From Pulicaria dysenterica (taxonomy: Eukaryota; Streptophyta; Magnoliopsida; Asterales; Asteraceae), in NCBI GenBank assembly GCA_947179395.2, contig OX359292.1, forward strand, positions 29,690,390 to 29,754,389: a DNA stretch of 64,000 bases, written 5' to 3'. The translations under genes were made by a program, and so were the position numbers. The notes under the pieces were generated by a model. That model was not told the origin of the DNA. It saw only the letters and a program-made list of their open reading frames with translations, and ran no database searches. Positions 48,459 to 59,561 of the stretch are shown here, in pieces. Within the stretch, counting starts at the first letter, position 1. Every line of letters begins with the position of its first letter.

Positions 48459-51400
48459 GCTTAAGTATAACCTAATTAGCATAAGTCAATTATGTGATGG
48501 GGATAATGAAGTCCATTGTAACAAGATAGGGGGTTCTATCATAAATCAAGAAGGCAAAACAATTCTTTGTGTCAAGAGAACCAAGGATGTTTATACACTT
48601 GATATATCCTCTCCTCTGGTAATCCATCAAAATTAACCTGTTTGTACTAAAAATCTGTCACAGACACAAACTAGTTGTGTCACAAAAGGATTTCCCAACT
48701 CAATTTCAAAAATATCAACAAGCTTAGAAAGGATGATCTTGTGTCAGGCCTGCTTTCACTGACTTATGCAAAGCCTAAACCTTGTTCTGCTTGTGAAAAG
48801 GGAAAGCAACACAAAATATATTTTCGATCTAAGCCGGTCTTCTCCATTACTTAACCATTCTACATGTTGCACATGGATCTATTTGGTCATGTTGCTACTG
48901 CAAGTATTGGTGGAAGTAAGTATGCACTCATCATGGTGGATGAGTTCTCAAGATACACTTGGGTCTTCTTCCTTAAAGCTAAGAGTGAGGATTCTTAAGA
49001 GATAATTAGCTTTATCAAGAAGATGGAAGTGCTTAATGGCAATCTAGTGCGGATGCTTAAAAGTGATCATGGAACTGAGTTCAGAAATAAAACTCTTGAA
49101 AGTTTTTGTGATGAGAAAGGGATATCTCAAAACTACTCTGCTCCAAGAACTCCACAACAGAATGGTGTAGCTGAAAGAAGGAACAAAACCTTAATTGAAG
49201 CTGCAAGAACCATGCTATGTGAAAGTGGATTAAGTTTCAATTTCTAGGCTGAGGCTGTCAGCTATGCTTGTTTTACTCAGAACAGGTCCCTTTTGATCAA
49301 AAGGCACAACAAGACTCCTTATGAAGTGCTCAAGGAAACGAAGCCAAACATCATCTTCTTACATATATTTGGTTGTCAGTGTTTCATCCTGAACCAGAGA
49401 GATCAACTACAAAATTTTGCACCTAAAGCTGATGAAGGGGTGTTTGTTGGCCACTTTGTCATTTCCAAAGCATACAAAGTATACAACACCAGCACAAAGG
49501 TCATAGAAGAATCTATCAATGTATGTTTTAATGAAAATGACTTTCTTGCTTCATGTTCTTGTAATCATTTTATAGGTGAGGAATTTAATGATCCGATGAC
49601 TACTGTTCAAAGCATTCCAGTGTCAGCTGATCCACTCTCATCAGCTGATGTAAATGATTTAGATGAACTTGTTCCTATAATCTATGAAAACAATGCACAA
49701 CCTACTTCAAATCAACCCCTACTTCTTCTGAATGATGTGAATAATGACTCAAAATCAATGAATTCTAATTCCTTATTCGATATTCCTTCATCAGAGGAAC
49801 AATCCATAGATTGCAACCATGAAATTCCATCAGCTGATCAACCAGAAGTCTCATCAGCTGATCCAAATCAGGGAATTTCAACTCCTCAAATCCAAATTAA
49901 TCCCAACTCTCCCACAGTCTAAAATTCCTACAAAGACATCATAGATCATCCTCATGATCAAGTCATAGGTAATATAGAGCACCTGTTCTAATAAAATCCA
50001 AAGCTTGTAATTTCTATCTATACATAGGTTTTGTCTCTATGATTGAACTAAAGAAGGTTGATGAATCTTTCAATGATCCCCACTGCATTAATACTATGCA
50101 AGAGGAGCTGGCATAATTCATAAGAAACAATGTATGGACCTTGGTGCCAAGAACAATGGACAAATCCATCATATCAACTAAGTGGGTTTTAGAAACAAAA
50201 TGGATAAACAAAGATAAATCATCAGAAACAAAGCAAGGCTAGTTGCTTAGGGGTACTGTTAAGAAGGAGGAATTGATTTTGATGAAACCTTTGCCCCTGT
50301 TGCTAGACTTGAGGGAATTAGACTGTTTCTAGCTTATGCTTCCTTCAAAAACTTCAAAGTTTTCCAAATGGATGTTAAGAGTGCATTCCTAAATGGTGAA
50401 TTGAAAGAAGAGGTGTATGTCAAACAACCTCCTGGTTTTGAGGATGCAAGCTGTCCTCACAATGTTTACTTTCTAAACAAAGCTTTATATGGTCTTAAGC
50501 ATGTTCCAAGAGCCTGGTATGATACCCCTCTCTTCTTTTCTAACCACTAAAGGCTTTACTAGAGGATGCATAAATAACACTTTATTCATAAGGAAGTTCA
50601 AGGGTGATGTAATACTTGTACATATATATGTAGATGACATAGTATTTGGGTCTACTAATTTGGATATTTGCAAAAAGTTTTCTAAACTCATGTCTAATAA
50701 TTATCAGACGAGCATGATGGATGAACTAAACTATTTTTTATGTCTTCAAATCAAACAAGAGGTTGATGAAATTTTCATTCACCAAACAAAGTATATCCAC
50801 GATTTACTTAAGAAATTTGAGTTTGAAAATTGTTCTTCAATAAAAACACCCATGTCTACTGCTCTTAAGCTAGGAAAGGACATTGATGGTAAATCAGTAA
50901 AAAATACTGCTTATAGAGGCATGATAGGGTCTCTCTTATATCTCACTGTAAGTAGATCGGATATAATGTTTTCAACATGCCTCTGTGCTAGATATCAAGC
51001 AGATCCCAAAGAATCACGCCTTGCTGCAGCTAAGCGAATTTTCAGGTATCTCAAAGGAACTCCTAATCTAGGTCTTTGGTACCCCAAGGACTCATATTTC
51101 GAGTTAGTTGGATACACTGATTCTGATTTTGCAGGTTGCACTTTGGACAGAAAGAGTACATCCGGTGAATGTCAATTGTTAGGTGGAAGGTTAGTCAGCT
51201 GGTCAAGCAAGAAACAAAATTCTGTTTCTACTTCTACAGCTGAGGCAGTGTATATTGCTGCTGGTAGCTGTTGTACCCAATTTCTATGACTGCAAAAGCA
51301 ACTACTTGACTATGACCTACAGTTTGAAAACTCCACAATCCTGTGTGACAACACTAGTGCAGTTTCTATCTCTAACAATCCTGTTTTGCATTCAAAGCCA

Positions 51401-51590
51401 AAGCACAATGAAATCAGACATCACTTTTTAAGAGATAATATGTAGAAAAAGAATGTTTCCATGCACTACACTAGCACTGATTTTAAATTAGGAGATTTGT
51501 TTACAAAACCTTTAGATAAGTCCACGTTCAACTTTTCTAATATCCAAACTTGGCATGTTGAATATGTAAGATATTCTCTTTGTGTGTTGT
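48459..51590 (+). pseudogene. pol: Copia C pol, right part: integrase, RT, RNase H
   Basis: Segments in three frames give YNLISISQLCDGDNEV, the gag-pre-integrase motif EGKTILCVKRTKDVYTLDI, a decayed zinc-finger region, integrase core (DHGTEFRNKTLESFCDEKGI, NGVAERRNKTLIEAARTML), a variable linker with four TCAGCTGAT motifs (49623-49862), RT (FQMDVKSAFLNGEL, IYVDDIVFGS) and RNase H (GYTDSDFAGC, STSTAEAVYIAAGSC, LGDLFTKPLDK). Frames change in 48640-49020, 49923-50367 and near 50490-50550, with several stops, for example at 49245-49247 and in 50210-50260. The YVDD box is intact, but the copy is too broken to be active. Confidence 0.88.
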
Positions 51591-51887
51591 AGTTAGTCTG
51601 TTGTGTGTAAATATATTTATTTAGTGTGTGATATTGATGTATTACTTATCTAAACTTCTCTATGTCTTTCTAAAAATGAAAAAGCTAAGTGAATTGGATC
51701 AGCTGATGTTCATCATCTGATGGAATTCCTCAGCTGATCATCATCATCTAAGGACAAAAAGCTTAGCTAAGTAAATACATCAGCTGATACTTGTTTTCTT
51801 GCAAAGGTCAGCTGATACTTTTAATTCATCAGCTGATGCCTCTTTCCTAGTCAACACTGTGTCCCCACACTTATTTAATTATTTTCT
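51591..51887 (+). other. Copia C 3' untranslated region with TCAGCTGAT cluster, truncated
   Basis: Five exact TCAGCTGAT motifs occur at 51699, 51730, 51780, 51808 and 51829. The sequence then joins copia D2 gag at about 51888, before any PPT or 3' LTR. Confidence 0.75.
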
Positions 51888-52492
51888 TACACATCCAGAA
51901 ATTTCAGCACAAGTTCAGCCTCATCTTTCTTCACACCTACACTTAGCATGTCATTTATCAAGCAGTGAAACCTTGTGAACAAATCACGCAAGGTTTCATT
52001 CTTCTTCGAAAAATAGTTTTCATAGGATCTGTTTAGATGACTATTCTTTTGCTGCTTGACCAGATCAGTGCCCTCATATGTAATACTTAGTGTATCCGAG
52101 ATCTCTTTTGCAGTTTGACACCCAGTCACTGTATGCAAGATCTCGTTGGTCAGGGCATTTTCCAGAACACTCTTTTCCTTATCATCCAGATTAAACAGTT
52201 TCCAATCTTCATCAGTCCAGGATGCAGCAGGCTTTCTCATATCCTTTTCAGATCTGCCAGGAGACGTATCACTGACAGTTACAGGAATCTTGGAGATAAT
52301 GGGTCCTTTTGTGATGCCATCGTACATACGATTGTCAATGGACTTGAGGAATAACATGGCTCTGAACTTCCACGTAGGATAGTCAGATCCATCGAATATG
52401 GGACAACCCTTAGCAGACATTTGTGAAAAGTTTGAAGGATTGTTGCTTGTAGACATTGTAAACTTTCTTAGAATCTTGAACTTTCAACTTAT
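51888..52492 (-). pseudogene. gag: Copia D2 gag, N-terminal part
   Basis: The gag start (MSTSNNPSNFSQMSAKG, ATG at 52456-52454) is open, unlike in D1 where a stop follows eight codons in. About 189 codons remain, covering the UBN2 capsid N-terminal portion (GCPIFDGSDYPTWKFRAML, ENYFSKKNETLRDLFTRF), before the fragment ends at the joint with copia C. The zinc knuckle is not present. Bases 52457-52492 are upstream leader. Confidence 0.87.
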
Positions 52493-52507
52493 GAAATCGT
52501 TCAGCCT

Positions 52508-52519
52508 GCTCTGATACCA
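52508..52519 (-). promoter_or_regulatory. Primer binding site, copia D2
   Basis: Minus strand TGGTATCAGAGC, two bases from the LTR. Confidence 0.9.
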
Positions 52520-52521
52520 TT

Positions 52522-53691
52522 TGTTGGTCCCTTGGTGATAATAACAACAAGCAACAGATGTGTAGAAGGGGGGTTGAATACATTTTATGCGGAAATTGAA
52601 CAAATCAAAATAAAGTGTTACACAAAGTAAATCAAATCACAATCGAATGCTTCGCTTTTCATTAATAAGAAGATGATTACAAACTTTATCAAGTAAGCAC
52701 CTCTTGATATGTAAACACCTAATACAAATCTCTCAATCTTTCAAACTTAGCTATCTATAATCAACTTATGATTATAGATACTGACGACTCTCTAAACAGG
52801 ATTTAATCACAGAATGAAAACTTACCAATCTCACAACGAATGTGAGTATTCGAACACACGAATAGCTTGGCAATCTGTGAATATCTTGATCACGTTGAAC
52901 TGACAAACAGTGATTCAAGAATCGTAACATATACGGTTGAGGTGAGGTAATTGGCTCTGCAACACTTAGTCGTAATCGTTTCAGAATCGTAGTCGTCGTA
53001 CCTCTAAACTTATCAGGAGATAAGTATTTATAATCCTGTGCCTACGGAATCTAACAAACTAAGACTCAGCCTAATTTGCTAACTATCTACCGGATAACTT
53101 GGAATCTTGAATCTTGAATCTTCTTATCTTGAGTCTTTAATCTTCAATCTTGATTCTGGAGTCTTCTTATCGTTCCCGTAGATATAGAGAGTTAAAAAGA
53201 TAAATTTAAAACATATTTAAATTTTCTTTAAGCTGATTTCTTGCTCGGACTGAGTTACTCAGCTTGAAACTCATCAAGCTGAGTTGTTCGAGAACAAACT
53301 CGAAAACCAACATGAACTAACACGTTTATTAATAAAATCGTCCTTAGAAGTCCTAAGAGTTAGCTCAAACTTATTTAGCAACTTTATCGAGCTGACTCAG
53401 TATACAAGCTGAGTCACTCAGCTTGAAACACATCAGGCTGAAAGCTCAATATATATATATATATCTTAGGTGACATACAAAACTTATCACACATAGTGAT
53501 AATCTTACTAAGATACAGTATAAGCTGATCGAACATATGCTCAGCTAATATTCAGCTTATGCTCAGTCTGAAACACTATAAGTGTTCAGTCTGATCAAGC
53601 CTCATAATTCTGTTTAAGTTATATTTAGAACATATCTAACAAACTTAACTTTGTCTCATCAAATCTCAACTGATGAGATCATCTCCCAACA
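52522..53691 (-). repeat. 5' LTR of copia D2 (1,170 bp)
   Basis: Bounded by TGTTGG and CCAACA and matching 7554-8715 along its length, including the inverted ACTCAGCTTG/CAAGCTGAGT motifs near 53230-53600. Confidence 0.9.
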
Positions 53692-54037
53692 CTCTTACAG
53701 GGTTATAATAGAAATTCACACGTTTCCGTCATTACTGTGGTAGCTAGATGTAACAGTTCAAAGATCTAGAGGCTACCAGTTGGGAATTCACAGTATTTCA
53801 GACGTTCTTGCATTGGCATTCCACAAGTTTAAAGACTTGTTTGTTCGTTCTATGTGCGCAATACACACATTATAACGATATTGCTAATAATAAATAAATC
53901 CATATAATCACACATTTACAATCAATGGACAGCAAGTACATATTTGAATATGATTTAAATATGTTTCCAACACATTATATATATGTGTATATATATATAT
54001 ATATACAACCATATTATTTTTATGATATAATAATATT

Positions 54038-54105
<68 letters not shown>

Positions 54106-55285
54106 AATGTGAGTTTAAATATATGTATGTATATATTTTTGTTACAAGTAAAATGTTACTAGTAACAAACAAGTATGTATATTATATATAGAATACATGT
54201 GAATATATTTTATAAATTCTATGGAAAATTTAGTGTTCTTTTTATATGATTTAAAAGAAACTAAAGTCACCAATATATTGACTCAAAAGGGCGGCCATGT
54301 TGAGGTATCTTATGGAAGAATTGAGCAAGACATGGGACTAAGCAATCAACAGAAGAAGTAAGGATGAGGGGGGCCTCCCCTAACCTCATATTGGTCGTGG
54401 TTTAGGCCAAGGGAGGAAACTCCTCTCTTGTGTTTTCTTGGTTGACTTTTTAAGTGAATGAAATGACCATTATGTACATAAGAGACACCACCACCATTCC
54501 TGTCATATTCAAGTGTTCTTGAAGTATTGTATACATTCTTACATTCTTGTATTGGTGTATCAAGTTGGCTATATGTTGTCCTACAAACATACTCATAAAT
54601 ATATACATAGTTACAAAAAGAAGATAAGAGGTGTTGTCTTGCTTGCTTGTGAACTAAAGGATTGGAAAAACTAGCATCTTGGAGGTGTTGGACTCATTGG
54701 CTTGTGGATACCTTTGAAGAAGTTTTTTCTTGACTTCTCTTTGATCACCACCTTCACCAACAGTTGCTCACGCTACAAAGGTTGTAATTCTAAACATCTT
54801 ATGGTTGTTTTGGTTTTCTTCAAGTTTGCAAATGGATCATTGGTATGGAGTTTTAAAAGGTTTAAAATTGTTGTTTATGCTTCCGTAGCTAAAATATATT
54901 TTGAAAAACCGAACAAACCCCAACATTGTTATACTCTGCCCAATTCAACATCATTGGATGAAGATACTTGACATGAGATATTGACTTCCACTCAATCATT
55001 TGCATCGCGAGTAGGCTTGGCAGTGTTGATGTCTACTTTTTCTACATAAATATGGATGATTGGGAGCTAATAATCGCTCGGCCTGCGCTTCGTTGTCTTA
55101 CGTGAGATACACCAAGTTTTTTTCATATTATTTTTAGTTTACTTACTTTTAATGTATTTTTTAGTTTAATGTAGTATTTTAGGTTTTGTATTTTATATAT
55201 TTAATCGTGTTTTTTTATTATTATAGAATTTTTAAAGTTTATACTTTTATTTAATTTTTAGTAATATATTTATATTTACTTTTTA
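53692..55285. other. Unassigned sequence with (TA)n microsatellite
   Basis: A (TA)n array lies at 54042-54102 with smaller ones near 53985. The part 54290-54760 is less AT-rich with a small GGGGGGCCTCCCC hairpin near 54370 and may be an old LTR, but I could not find boundaries. No protein homology recognised. Confidence 0.45.
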
Positions 55286-55290
55286 TATAT
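55286..55290. repeat. Target duplication of solo LTR, left (TATAT)
   Basis: Identical to 57289-57293, though the AT-rich context weakens its weight. Confidence 0.65.
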
Positions 55291-57288
55291 TGTAACACCT
55301 TGAAATATGGTCTAGCTGTAACTAGTTGTACCTTGTGATTTCGTGTTTGTACATTGACTTTGATTATTGTGTTTTAGTTGCTAACATGTGTTGTATGTGA
55401 TTAAGTGGTTATATACACCGAAAATGAATATAGTTGATAAAATATCAAACGGTTTCGAATAATGATTCCAAATATATCCCTGTTGGTTAAAACGGGTAAA
55501 ACTAAGTTGAATTGTAAGTTAAATAAGGGGACAAAATACCTCTTTGTCTAAATTAGACCACCTAATGGCGGTTCCTTCCTTTTTTACTCACCAGGAAATA
55601 CATACATACACACAAAAATGTACGTACAAACACATGCATTCCATACTTGTAGCTTTTGAGAAGAGAATCAAGATGAGTTCAAATTGAGGAGATTTCATAG
55701 CAGAATAAGAGTCATAATCTGTTCTTGTAGCACCTGTTCTTCTTTGCAAGTGAGTATTTTCATTTGAAAACCTAGTTTATGAGTTCGAAAGAGATGAGCT
55801 AATTTGGGGGGTTTAAATTGAGTTCTAAGAATGGTTTTGAGATAAACACATGTAAGAAAGTTCTTAATAGTGTCAAAGTAAGTATATGAATGTTGAAATT
55901 GGATTTATGTTGGCTAAGTCAAGAACGAATGTTTACTGTACCGACTATGCTTGCGGGCGCAATCAAGCATAGTGGGTTCCTTGCGGCCGTAAGCATGTGT
56001 TACATGGTTTACCATCTACGAATGAAGGAAATATGTTTGCGAGTGTAAGCACATAGCTTGCACCCGTAAGCAAGCAAAGAATCATGGTTGCGGTCGTAAT
56101 GAATTATCCTTGCGACCGTAAGCCATGGTTCGTGGAAAGGAACCCTTGTGGGTGTAAGTTGTACCCTGCGGTCGTAAGCGGGGTTTGTTGGGTTTCTTAC
56201 GAGCGTAAGCCTTGTTGCTTGCGGGCGCAGGCAGGTGGTCCAGTGTTGACACATTGTAGACTTATGTTAAAAGTAGAATGTGGTAGTGTAAAGTGTTAAC
56301 CAAACCTGAACATGTTATGTTATGTACTACTGAGGAATTGGAGGACACTGAATATCTGTCTTCTATGACTCTGAGGTGAGTACCGGTTTCCCATGAGGCT
56401 TAGTAAGTAGGGTTATATGTTATATATTTTTATGCTGCTGATGTGTTTACATGTGCGCACACTAGGTATGTTGAAACCTGATATGATATGATATGATATA
56501 ATACATGTTGACTATGAAATGCATGCATGTTGTTGGACCCGATGTGGGTCACTTGTTGTATGTGATACTTGTCCGGAAAAATGACGTGAATTGTTGAGGT
56601 AAGCTTCGGGCTAGATCCTTGAGGGCCTTAGGGCTGATTATCGGGATCAACGGTACTCGATGGTGAAATTCCGAGTCTTGGGTATTGCAGGCCGCTGTTC
56701 CTTCACTTGAGTGCCGGTTTTAGTTTATGACATGATCCGAACGGAGTCCATGTGGCTTCATAAGGTGTTGGGTGGACTGCACTTCGCTCCCCCATCCGTG
56801 TGGTTGGTTGTGGTTGATTCCCCAGTTAAGGTCGTTGAGCTAGACTAGCTATCCCACGAGATATGACTGCTAATGACATGTTGGCACACCGCTATGTGAT
56901 AGGATATCATTGTATGTTGTTTTTGTGTTGTGATAGCATGCTTATTGATACTTGTGCGGAACATGTGCTCACTAGCTAGTTGTAGCTAATGTTGTGTGAT
57001 TTTTCCTTTTTGCAGGTAAATACTATACGGACCGGCAAGATGGGGACACGTTGTACATATCTTTTGAGGAACACTATGTCGATATGTTTACTTTGATCCT
57101 ATGGTCAGTGTATAGTTTTGTAACACTGGTGATTTTTGGACTTGGCGTGTGGTATCTTAATTGCCAAGTCAGCAAACAATACTTAAATTTTTGTAATCAG
57201 TGGTTTGACTCAGCTGCACTCTTTTAATAAATATAGTTTAAAGTTTTAAATTATCACTAATTTTAAGCTCATGAAATGCGCTGTCACA
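55291..57288 (+). repeat. Solo LTR, Ty3/gypsy Del/Tekay-like (1,998 bp)
   Basis: It starts TGTAACACC and ends GCTGTCACA, an imperfect inverted pair of the kind seen in Del/Tekay LTRs, and is flanked by TATAT on both sides. No PBS, PPT or coding sequence adjoins it, so the interior was lost by recombination between LTRs. A TTTTTGCAGGTAAATA element near 57003 is typical of these LTRs. Ten copies of a TTGCGGCCGTAAG-like motif lie at 55945-56235. Confidence 0.75.
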
Positions 57289-57293
57289 TATAT

Positions 57294-58145
57294 CAGTTGT
57301 AATTTATATTTAAATAAAACTAAAAATGTGATTAGAAATGGATAATTTTGTGACGTATGGCTTAAGTAGATGTGACTATTTAATTATGGCTTAAGTATGA
57401 AGTACGTCTGTCGATATTAAATGATGTGATCAAGTCTATTTAGTTATGAAAATTGAAAAGGGACGTGATAGTGTATGATGTGACTACGTATGGCTTAAGT
57501 ATGAAGTAGGTCTGTCGAAAATAACCCTTAACTGACCCGTTTAATTATACGAGTTTCGGTTAATTTGGGTTTCAGGATGATAAATTTGGCTATTCGGTTT
57601 ACCGTGCATAAATTCGGTTTGGGTAGCGGTATGTTTATTTAAAATCTATGTATACCCGAATACCCGATTAAGTTTTTTTTAGATGTATTAGTTTTGATTG
57701 AAAATCACCAAAATGATGTCTTCATAAGTAAACATAATATTATTTGCATACGAGGAATCATTTTACTTAAATTACTGGATTTAGAAATTTATTTCTCTTA
57801 ATGTTTTTTTTAATTTATTACGTTTTATTCATTTCAACTCAATATTATATCTACATCACACATCCCTGACTTTGGCTTTTTAAGAAGAAACACAGTTTTA
57901 CAACCCTCGACTTTTTTATTCTTTAGATCCAATGTAAGTTACCCTTTTGGAATGATATTTCTAAGTTAGATTATACCATTAAAGCGAATAAAGCCATTTT
58001 TAAATGGCTTAAACTACAAAAATTTTATTTTTCACGTATAACCAATATTACCCGAACTAACCGATATCCGATTAAATAAAATGTAATTAGGTTCAGTTAA
58101 GGATTAAGAAAATGACAAACAAATGAAATGAAACAGTGATACTAG
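57294..58145. other. Unassigned sequence
   Basis: AT-rich, non-coding. A short direct repeat, ATGGCTTAAGTATGAAGTA with a GTCTGTCGA extension, occurs at about 57393 and 57490. Confidence 0.5.
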
Positions 58146-58899
58146 TGTTGGTGCATAATTGTAAATCCCTAGTTCTTATCAATCCAATACATACATGTTT
58201 ACTTGAAATGTTAATTCAAATGTGTTTTGATTAATGGTTTACATGTTTATATATTCTAAGTGTTTCCTTATGTTTATCTTAAGCTTACAAGTACTTAGTC
58301 ATGTGTTGATTTGTGTTTGGAAGTTTAAGTAAAAGTGAAGGTTACCACGTGCGTGATGAAGCTCACTACGTGCGTAGTGGAGCTCACTACGCGCGTGGTG
58401 AGGTAGACGATTAATGTTTAATTAATTATTATTAAAACACCCGGTACGTGCGTACTGGACTAACTACGTACGCAGTGCAGAGCATTACGTGCGTAGTGGA
58501 AATTAATTAAGGCAGTGACGTGTTACACTCAAATACGCGTATTCCACACTATAAATACTGATTAACCTCGTATTAGCGCGGGGAATCGTCCGTAATCGCA
58601 TATAACTACCGGAAATCAGCCTTAAGCCTTAGTGAGCCTTCGTAATCGTACGTATAACCTCGATAAACGCGAACTTAGTGTTATTCTCGAATCCAAGGGC
58701 AGCCTTAAGCATTCTGTGTGAGTTCTTAGAGTTGTTCTTGATCCTACTCTGTGTGTTCTTCGTGATTACTGTGTGCCGGATACCTAAGCAGATCTTTGAA
58801 TCCTTAGGAGGTTTGGGATATAGATATTCCGCACTATTTCTCATCCTAGATCAGTCCTAGCATTAGGGTGTTTTAGTTTAGAACCCCCACGGTCCTACA
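58146..58899 (+). repeat. 5' LTR of copia G (754 bp)
   Basis: It starts TGTTGGTGCATAATTG and ends GGTCCTACA, four bases before a Met-tRNA primer site. The part 58340-58500 holds six copies of a TACGTGCGTA-type motif. Confidence 0.82.
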
Positions 58900-58902
58900 A
58901 AG

Positions 58903-58914
58903 TGGTATCAGAGC
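58903..58914 (+). promoter_or_regulatory. Primer binding site, copia G
   Basis: TGGTATCAGAGC, exact initiator Met tRNA complement. Confidence 0.9.
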
Positions 58915-59561
58915 CTTGTGCTTTGATTAATCACTTTTCCTTAGGTTTCGTGATCTAGGTGTCATTTTGACTATTTAGGTGCATTCGTTTTGTCATTGTC
59001 TAAGTGTTTCTTCGTGCGTATTATCGTCAACAGGGCATTTTTGGGTCAAAAAGTTTAAGTTTTTACGTTAAAAGGTCTGAACTGTTGAAGGTTAGTCGTG
59101 CGAAGTGACTCTCACTACGTGCGTACTACCTATCAGTTCATACGGAGTGTGTCTTAGTGTTCTAGAATTTTCTAAATTGTTGAAGGTTATTCGTGCATGG
59201 TACCCCTTACTACGTGCGTATCACCTTTCAGGTCGTGCGTAGTGCTTTTTAGCGTCCTAGAATTTTCGGTTACCCGTGTTCTGTCCGTGTGTAGTGGGTC
59301 ATCAACACGTGCGTAGTGCTTCACACTTCGCACGTATTGAATCTGTGTGTTAAATATTTTCTTAAAAAGCAATTTACTTGTTTCGTACGTAGTGAAGTCA
59401 CTTCGTGCGTACTAGGTCCCCATTCTGTACGTACCTGAGTCTGTGTGACCTCTTGTCAGTCTGTACGTATTACAGTTTACTACGTGCGTAGTGTGTTCAC
59501 TTCTTGCGAACTATTCTTACTTCGTGCGTAGTGTTTACGTTTGTTTTAGGTCTTAATCAAA
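58915..59561 (+). other. Copia G leader with TACGTGCGTA motif cluster
   Basis: About 15 motif copies or close variants (CTACGTGCGTAGTG, TTCGTGCGTAGTG, CGTACGTAGTG) lie between 59090 and 59535, just upstream of the gag ATG at 59562. No ORF is supported. Confidence 0.8.

Larger units (their letters stand above)
29550..51887 (+). mobile_element. Copia C, interrupted by SIRE-B
   Basis: A plus-strand copia element split in two by the insertion at 33595-48453. Left part: 5' LTR (left edge uncertain, end at 30690), primer site, gag, protease start. Right part: integrase, RT, RNase H and 3' untranslated region, truncated at 51887 against copia D2 before any PPT or 3' LTR. The reading frame on both sides of the insertion is continuous once one copy of the AAAAG duplication is discounted. 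Confidence 0.85.
51888..53691 (-). mobile_element. Copia D2, 5' fragment
   Basis: A second copy of family D in the same orientation: 5' LTR (52522-53691), primer site and the first part of gag, truncated at 51888. Confidence 0.88.

Noticed and set aside
53925..54191. Tyr/Ile-rich reading frame
   Set aside because: Translation of the (TA)n array.
54702..54971. 89-codon reading frame in the right-hand unassigned region
   Set aside because: No recognisable domain, no splice or promoter context, length within chance expectation.
55980..56260. Host gene or exon in the CpG-rich stretch
   Set aside because: The GC-rich content is the motif cluster of the solo LTR; reading frames there are short and repetitive.
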